Source: an uncultured Oscillospiraceae bacterium
Lineage (GTDB): Bacteria; Bacillota; Clostridia; Oscillospirales; Oscillospiraceae
Assembly: GCA_934511545.1 (NCBI GenBank)
Contig: CAKSWM010000030.1
Location: 1 to 10,738 of the forward strand
Direction of reading: 5' to 3'
Length of the DNA stretch: 10,738 bases
Shown here: positions 6,886-10,738 of the stretch, in pieces
Layout of the letters: each line of letters opens with the position of its first letter
How positions within the stretch are numbered: position 1 is the stretch's first letter
Notes under the pieces: generated by a model
The model's database searches: none
The model's input: only the letters and a program-made list of their open reading frames with translations
Told to the model about the DNA's origin: nothing
Program-made: the position numbers and the translations under genes

Positions 6886-7789
6886 GGCTTTCGTTCTCCT
6901 TTTTTGCAAATAGAATTTTTTTGAAGTGCATTTCCAATGTATAGGGCAGTTCCGAGATAAACTTTACGTCATAGCCTGCCAGCAGCTCCAAAAGAGCTGC
7001 GGTCTCATTCGCGGGGATGCGAATAGTGGCCTGATCGTACTGCGGCTGGCGGCGTATGACCTCGTAGTTTTCGCCGAGAAATCTTGTGTAGTCCGCTTCT
7101 GTGTGGAATTCGATCTTGAATTCCTTTACAGGGCGTTCGGTGATATCGCTTATGCTGCACACATCCACGATATGTCCGTCGTTTATCAATGCCACGCGGT
7201 CACAGGTGGTCTCAAGCTCCTCAAAGCTGTGACTGCTCATGAATATGGTCTTTCCCTTGGCGTGTTCCTCCCTGATGATGTCAAGGAAGGTCATGCGCAT
7301 CAGAGGGTCAAGTCCCGTTGTCGGCTCATCCAGAATTATGATCGGCGCATCGTTCATCAGCGCCGCGACCAGTGCGGTTTTCTGTTTCATGCCCTTGCTC
7401 ATCCGCTTCAGATTGGCGCGTGGATCGAGCTGAAGGCGCTCGATAAGCTCATTGGCATAGCTCATGTCCTTCAGTCCAAGAAAATCCGCCTGACATTTAA
7501 GAAAATCGATGCCCGTTTTCAGATCCGGAAACGCGATCTCACCTGGCACATAGCCAATGCTCCGGGCTATCTCGCTGGCGTGCTCCCACGAGGACAGTCC
7601 GTTTACGCTGACGCTGCCTGACGTCGGCTTGAGAAAGCCCAGCATATTGCGGATCGTGGTGGTCTTGCCGCTGCCGTTCGTGCCGACGAATCCGACCATC
7701 TCACCCTCTTCAATGTTCAGGTCAAGCTCGAAAATGCCGCGTCCGTCGCCGAAATCCTTGGTAAGCTTGCTGCATTCGATAACGCTCAT
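6875..7789 (-). CDS. ABC transporter ATP-binding protein (second ATPase of the operon)
   Basis: A 304-residue nucleotide-binding subunit that powers export through the adjacent permease. Motifs in order: Walker A GTNGSGKTT (36-44), signature MSKGMKQK (130-137), Walker B IIILDEPTTGLDP (150-162) and H-loop SSHSFEE with His187. The catalytic Glu after Walker B is present, so it should hydrolyse ATP. The usual Q-loop glutamine is not seen: the region reads IGYVPGEIAFP (78-88). The signature departs from LSGGQ, which is common in this family of drug and lantibiotic-type exporters. About 85 C-terminal residues form an extra domain, as in DUF4162-like tails. ATG 7789 has GGAGG 9 nt upstream, inside the previous gene, and overlaps that gene's stop as ATGA, indicating translational coupling. 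It is a clear paralogue of the neighbouring ATPase. Confidence 0.92.
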   Translation of the reverse strand: MSVIECSKLTKDFGDGRGIFELDLNIEEGEMVGFVGTNGSGKTTTIRNMLGFLKPTSGSVSVNGLSSWEHASEIARSIGYVPGEIAFPDLKTGIDFLKCQADFLGLKDMSYANELIERLQLDPRANLKRMSKGMKQKTALVAALMNDAPIIILDEPTTGLDPLMRMTFLDIIREEHAKGKTIFMSSHSFEELETTCDRVALINDGHIVDVCSISDITERPVKEFKIEFHTEADYTRFLGENYEVIRRQPQYDQATIRIPANETAALLELLAGYDVKFISELPYTLEMHFKKILFAKKENESHVQ

Positions 7790-8718
7790 TTCAAAGCACC
7801 TCCGAAATCTTTGTCCTCTTTGTAGAACTTGAGGAAGTAATCCTCAAGCGTTTCGCGCCGGTTGCTGAACGTGTCGACATGAGCCTTTGCCAATATGGCG
7901 ATAAGCGCATTGAGGTCGCTGTCCTCAACCGACAGATAGGTTTCGCGTTCTTCCTCCCGGATCAGGTGGAAGGACGGCAGAGCGGCGGCTTTCTTCAGAA
8001 AGTCCTTTTTTGAAGCCTCGGTATTAAAGCTCACCGTATAATATTTGCGCGAGGCATGTTTCAGATCGTCCGCCACGAACTGCGACACGATTCGGCCGTC
8101 CTTTATGATGGCAATACGGTCACAGGTCGAGTCGATCTCCGAGAAGATATGGCTGGACAGCAGGATGGTCTTTCCGCGGGCTTTTTCCTCGTGAATAAAC
8201 TGAATGAAGTTTTCCTGCATAACCGGGTCCAGACCACTTGTCGGTTCGTCCAGGATCAGTACATCCGGATCGGACATAAACGCCGCGACCACCGCGAGCT
8301 TACGCTTGACGCCGAGACTCATACGCTTTGTATCGCCGCACAGCACCTCGTCCTTGAGCTCGAAAAGCTTCAGCATGGAATTGAGCCGCTCCTCGTTGTG
8401 GATCTTTTGCAGGTCCTGCATCATGTGAATGAATTCCCAGCCGCTGAGCCCGGCGGGAAGCGCGATCTCTCCCGGAATATAGCCAACGTGACTAAGCACC
8501 TGTGAATAGTGCGAAAAGGTCTCCTTGCCTTCGATTTTTGTGCTTCCGCTGTCGGGCTTGGAAAAGCCCATCAGATGACGAATAGTGGTGGATTTGCCGG
8601 CACCGTTCGGTCCGAGAAACCCGAACACTTCGCCTTTGTCGACCGCAATGCTGACATCAAACACGCCGCGTCCGGAGCCGTAATCTTTTGTAAGATGCTC
8701 CACTTCTATCGTGTGCAT
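7786..8718 (-). CDS. ABC transporter ATP-binding protein (first gene of the operon)
   Basis: A 310-residue ATPase subunit, first cistron of the exporter operon. Visible motifs: Walker A GPNGAGKST (36-44), Q-loop region VGYIPGEIALP (78-88, again without Gln), signature MSLGVKRK (133-140), Walker B VLILDEPTSGLDP (153-165) and H-loop SSHIFSE with His190. A C-terminal accessory domain of about 85 residues follows. The frame is open upstream to 8808, but ATG 8718 is chosen because AGGAGG at 8730-8725 lies 6 nt before it, the family starts MHTIEVEHLTKDYG, and the extension would run through the promoter region. The N-terminal half is closely similar to the second ATPase (KDYGSGRGVF against KDFGDGRGIF, and PGEIALP against PGEIAFP), so the pair probably arose by duplication and may form a heterodimer. 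A divergent TetR-family gene lies 147 nt upstream. Confidence 0.92.
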   Translation of the reverse strand: MHTIEVEHLTKDYGSGRGVFDVSIAVDKGEVFGFLGPNGAGKSTTIRHLMGFSKPDSGSTKIEGKETFSHYSQVLSHVGYIPGEIALPAGLSGWEFIHMMQDLQKIHNEERLNSMLKLFELKDEVLCGDTKRMSLGVKRKLAVVAAFMSDPDVLILDEPTSGLDPVMQENFIQFIHEEKARGKTILLSSHIFSEIDSTCDRIAIIKDGRIVSQFVADDLKHASRKYYTVSFNTEASKKDFLKKAAALPSFHLIREEERETYLSVEDSDLNALIAILAKAHVDTFSNRRETLEDYFLKFYKEDKDFGGALK

Positions 8719-8735
8719 ATGTTTCCTCCTGTTCT

Positions 8736-8771
8736 GTGTTTTGTGAACACTGTTGACATCTTGACAATGTC
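8736..8771. promoter_or_regulatory. Candidate TetR operator: nested repeats over the tetR -35 region
   Basis: Several short repeats crowd this stretch. GTGTT (8736-8740) and AACAC (8746-8750) form an inverted repeat with a 5-nt centre. GACAT (8755-8759) and ATGTC (8767-8771) form another with a 7-nt centre. TTGACA occurs twice 8 nt apart (8753-8758 and 8761-8766). The second inverted repeat covers the tetR -35 and spacer, where a bound dimer would block RNA polymerase. Which repeat is the true operator cannot be decided from one sequence. Confidence 0.45.
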
Positions 8772-8781
8772 GCATTATAAT
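8753..8781 (+). promoter_or_regulatory. Consensus sigma-A-type promoter of tetR
   Basis: TTGACA (8753-8758), a 17-nt spacer and TATAAT (8776-8781) match the housekeeping promoter consensus exactly. Transcription would start near 8788, giving a leader of about 78 nt before the tetR ATG at 8866. Confidence 0.85.
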
Positions 8782-8802
8782 GAGTCCACAAACAGAAAGA
8801 AA
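8774..8802 (-). promoter_or_regulatory. Possible overlapping -10 for the divergent ABC operon
   Basis: ATTATAAT (8774-8781) is its own reverse complement, so the minus strand also reads TATAAT at 8779-8774, about 55 nt before the first ATPase start. The matching -35 position on that strand (TTTCTT, 8802-8797) is weak. If used, the two promoters would share their -10 element and exclude each other. Confidence 0.35.
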
Positions 8803-8817
8803 GAACAAGAATGTAGC

Positions 8818-8848
8818 CAGTGTAAAAATATAAACACTGTGTGTAAAA
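8818..8848. repeat. Inverted repeat CAGTGT-N10-ACACTG and GTGTAAAA direct repeat in the tetR leader
   Basis: CAGTGT (8818-8823) and ACACTG (8834-8839) form a 6-bp inverted repeat around an AT-rich 10-nt centre. GTGTAAAA occurs at 8820-8827 and again at 8841-8848, 21 nt apart, i.e. two helical turns. The word AACACTGT at 8833-8840 is repeated at 8746-8753 near the -35 region. This fits a second regulator-binding site, or a weak hairpin in the tetR leader. Confidence 0.45.
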
Positions 8849-8865
8849 TTGTAAGGGAAACGAAA

Positions 8866-9468
8866 ATGAAAGTTAAAAATCTCAATCGTTCATCTGCAAA
8901 GACAAAACGGCTCATAAAGAGTGTGTTTGCAGAGATGCTCTCGGAGTACAAGGAAATATCCCGGATATCGGTCAGCGAACTGTGTACCCGGGCGGACATT
9001 AGCCGAAGCACCTTTTACGCGCATTACGACGACACCTATGGTATCGCGGAGGACTATGAAAATGAGCTGATCGACCGCTTTTTTGATAACGCAAAGCTTG
9101 TGGAGGCGGTCAGCGCGGAAAAGTTTGCCGATATCTTTTTCCAGTACATCAGAGAAAACGATGAAAATTACAAATTGCTGTGCCGTTCCAATGATTTTTT
9201 GTTTGCGGCAAAAAAGCTGACGACGATCGCGATAAACAAGCTTCTTGAGCTTTGCAACCGCGACGCCCGGGTGAAGAACAAGGAATACCTTGCGCTTGAT
9301 ATCTCCGTATTTGTCAACGGGCTCATATGTGAGTATGTCAAATACTGCCGTGGGCTTTCCGATGTTTCGCTGGACGATCTGTATGCATACAGCAAGCTCT
9401 GGATACAGCTCTTTCTGACCAGACGGTTTGAGCCGCAGACGGGCAATACAGCCGCAGCGGCGGTATAA
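8866..9468 (+). CDS. TetR/AcrR-family transcriptional regulator
   Basis: A 200-residue one-component repressor. The N-terminal helix-turn-helix is visible at residues about 34-57: ISVSELCTRADISRSTFYAHY, the conserved TetR pattern ending in the F-Y-x-H-Y/F-F recognition-helix signature. The rest is a helical ligand-binding and dimerisation domain that cannot be matched to a known ligand. ATG 8866 is preceded by a modest ribosome site (AAGGGA at 8853-8858, 7 nt away). The frame stays open further upstream, but only through the neighbouring ATPase gene and the promoter region, so those starts are rejected. It is transcribed away from the ABC operon and most likely represses that operon and itself until an exported compound binds. 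The tail is alanine-rich (AAAAV). A strong terminator follows 10 nt after the stop. Confidence 0.88.
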   Translation: MKVKNLNRSSAKTKRLIKSVFAEMLSEYKEISRISVSELCTRADISRSTFYAHYDDTYGIAEDYENELIDRFFDNAKLVEAVSAEKFADIFFQYIRENDENYKLLCRSNDFLFAAKKLTTIAINKLLELCNRDARVKNKEYLALDISVFVNGLICEYVKYCRGLSDVSLDDLYAYSKLWIQLFLTRRFEPQTGNTAAAAV

Positions 9469-9478
9469 ACAGATATAT

Positions 9479-9528
9479 AAAAAAGAACAGCCGCAGCAGT
9501 TTTATTCTGCTGAGGCTGTTCTTTTTTG
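9479..9528. terminator. Bidirectional terminator between tetR and the Na+/phosphate symporter gene
   Basis: GAACAGCC (9485-9492) pairs with GGCTGTTC (9514-9521). After a G-A mismatch, CAGCAG (9494-9499) pairs with CTGCTG (9507-9512) around a TTTTATT loop. An A run precedes the stem and TTTTTT (9522-9527) follows it, so both strands end in a U tract. It closes tetR and the convergent gene at 9545. Confidence 0.92.
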
Positions 9529-9544
9529 TTTGCCGATGGTGCGA

Positions 9545-10738
9545 TCACGGCAGGACATATTTATTAACGTATCTGTTGAATTCTTCGTCAAACCCGGAAT
9601 CAGCGCTTGCCTTGACGCCGTGCAGATAGCTGTGGGTGTCAAAGCTGTTTTTCTGGGTCTCGATTATGCAGACGGCGATATTTGAGCACTGGTCGGAAAG
9701 GCGCTCGATATTGTTGAGAATATCGGACAGAACGAATCCGAGCTCGATAGTGCACACACCGCGCTTGAGACGGGCGATATGACGCATACGGGCGGATTCC
9801 ACGAGCTGGTCGATGACCTCCTCAAGCGGTTCGACGTGGGAAGCCAGGGCAACATCGTTTGTCGCGAAGGACCTGACGGCCATGTCCAGTATCTCCGTCA
9901 GAGCGGCGACGATAACGTCAAGCTCCGCTCTCGCGGCGTCCGAAAAATGCAGCTCCTTTTCATGCATTTCAAGTGCGCTTTCCTGAAGATTGACCGCGTG
10001 GTCTCCTATGCGCTCAAGATTTCCTATTGCGTGAAGAAGCTTGGAAACGACCCGGCTGTCGGCATCGGAAAGGGTTTTTGTCGCGACCTTGACAAGGAAA
10101 GAACCAAGCTCGTCCTCATAATGGTCAAGCTCGTCTTCAAGCTTGATGACCTCATCAACAACGGCCTGATCCCAGGTCTTGAAAAGAGACAGCGCCTTGA
10201 GGGTATTGAACTGCGCCTTGGAGGCCATGTCGATAGTGAGATTGGAGCACTCGGCAATGGCAAAGGAGGGGGAGTTGAGCAGGCGGCTGTCGAGAAGGAC
10301 GCCGGATTCCGCGTCCTTTGTGTTCGGACCAAGCTTGCGGGTGAGGCTGATAAGCTGCTTTGAAAACGGCATAAGCAGGATGGTATTGAGGATATTGAAG
10401 ATCGTGTGGCACAGTGCGATGCCGACGGTGTTGATGGGGGAGTCCACGAAGCTGAAATTGAAGAGCGCGTTTACACCGTAGAACAGAATACAGCAGATGA
10501 TGGTGCCGATGATTTTAATGCTCAGATGCAGGACGGCAACGCGCCTTGCGTTGCGCTTGACGCCGATGGCGGAGAGCAGCGCGGTGGCACAGGTGCCGAT
10601 GTTCTGACCCATGATTATGGGGATGGCCATGCCGTAGGAGATGCTGCCCGTCATGGACAGAGCCTGGAGGATACCTATGGATGCGGCGGAGGACTGGATA
10701 ATTCCGGTGAATACCGTGCCGACGATTATGCCGAGGAA
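9545..10738 (-). CDS. Na+/phosphate symporter family protein with C-terminal PhoU domain (5' end outside window)
   Basis: The visible 397 residues are the C-terminal part of a PNaS-family transporter (NptA/YjbB type), which brings in, or in some cases exports, phosphate with sodium. The frame is open to the window edge and begins FLGIIVGTVFTGIIQSSAAS, containing the QSS motif of these carriers (Gln at 10694-10696). Then come PIIMGQNIGTCATALLSAIG, another conserved segment, and two or three hydrophobic helices to about 10325. The remaining residues are a PhoU-like cytoplasmic domain with NLERIGDHAVN and NNIERLSDQCSNIAV, two copies of the PhoU metal motif, the second less canonical. This fusion is common in the family and is thought to regulate transport. 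Family members are usually about 540-600 residues, so roughly the first third is missing. The stop lies close to the shared terminator with tetR. Confidence 0.9.
   Translation of the reverse strand, partial: FLGIIVGTVFTGIIQSSAASIGILQALSMTGSISYGMAIPIIMGQNIGTCATALLSAIGVKRNARRVAVLHLSIKIIGTIICCILFYGVNALFNFSFVDSPINTVGIALCHTIFNILNTILLMPFSKQLISLTRKLGPNTKDAESGVLLDSRLLNSPSFAIAECSNLTIDMASKAQFNTLKALSLFKTWDQAVVDEVIKLEDELDHYEDELGSFLVKVATKTLSDADSRVVSKLLHAIGNLERIGDHAVNLQESALEMHEKELHFSDAARAELDVIVAALTEILDMAVRSFATNDVALASHVEPLEEVIDQLVESARMRHIARLKRGVCTIELGFVLSDILNNIERLSDQCSNIAVCIIETQKNSFDTHSYLHGVKASADSGFDEEFNRYVNKYVLP

Noticed and set aside
6136..7621. Plus-strand open frames opposite the permease and second ATPase
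   Set aside because: Shadows of genes with clear motifs, ribosome binding sites and operon structure on the minus strand.
8719..8808. 30-residue N-terminal extension of the first ABC ATPase
   Set aside because: It runs through the promoter and operator region and ignores an excellent AGGAGG located 6 nt before ATG 8718.
8509..8865. N-terminal extension of the TetR gene in the open upstream frame (119 extra residues)
   Set aside because: The extension overlaps the ATPase gene on the other strand and passes through a consensus promoter; ATG 8866 gives a normal-length TetR protein with the HTH at the expected place.
9448..9497. ACAGCCGCAGC repeated at 9448-9458 and 9487-9497, which could form an alternative pairing with the tetR terminator
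   Set aside because: The first copy encodes the alanine-rich tail of TetR, so the similarity is likely chance in GC-rich codons; no leader peptide or attenuator logic fits a 3' end.
1..10738. CRISPR arrays, tRNA or rRNA genes, insertion sequences, prophage genes, riboswitches
   Set aside because: I looked on both strands and in all intergenic gaps and found no spaced repeats, cloverleaf sequences, transposase or integrase motifs or known aptamer patterns.

Overview
The window looks like chromosomal DNA from a Gram-positive anaerobe of the Clostridia, most likely an Oscillospiraceae/Ruminococcaceae-type gut bacterium. This is inferred from the gene order murA-walJ-rlmH, an alpha-phosphoglucomutase of the PgcA type, strong AGGAGG ribosome binding sites, moderately high GC and the Firmicutes character of every protein. 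No species can be named from sequence alone. Coding density is high and there is no gap above about 165 bases. I saw no tRNA, rRNA, CRISPR array, transposase or phage gene.

Left part (1-3755, plus strand): a tightly packed run of five genes. They are the 3' end of murA (peptidoglycan precursor synthesis), walJ/yycJ (metallo-beta-lactamase-fold hydrolase), rlmH (23S rRNA pseudouridine methyltransferase), a small zinc-ribbon plus DUF2007-like protein, and a full-length phosphoglucomutase. Neighbours overlap by 10, 1 and 11 nt or are 17 nt apart, and the run ends at a rho-independent terminator. They are probably cotranscribed.

Middle part (3759-4555, minus strand): a stand-alone phoU with its own candidate promoter, preceded by a 15-bp perfect hairpin terminator that isolates it from the operon upstream.

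Central cassette (4572-9468): a four-gene minus-strand operon consisting of two ABC ATPases (tandem paralogues), one ABC-2-type permease with an unusually large extracytoplasmic domain, and a TerB-like small protein. A divergent TetR-family regulator faces it. The 147-nt region between tetR and the first ATPase holds a consensus TTGACA-17-TATAAT promoter for tetR and several nested inverted and direct repeats, as expected for a TetR-controlled divergent locus. The likely role is ligand- or drug-inducible export or envelope defence, but the substrate cannot be read from the sequence.

Right edge (9479-10738): a bidirectional terminator separates tetR from a convergent gene for a Na+/phosphate symporter with a C-terminal PhoU domain. 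That gene runs off the window at its 5' end.

The most noteworthy observations are a fourfold Trp-x-x-Ala-x-Pro repeat (22-23-residue period) in the permease ectodomain, the TerB-like protein as last cistron of an ABC export operon, and the placement of this cassette between two PhoU-family genes.
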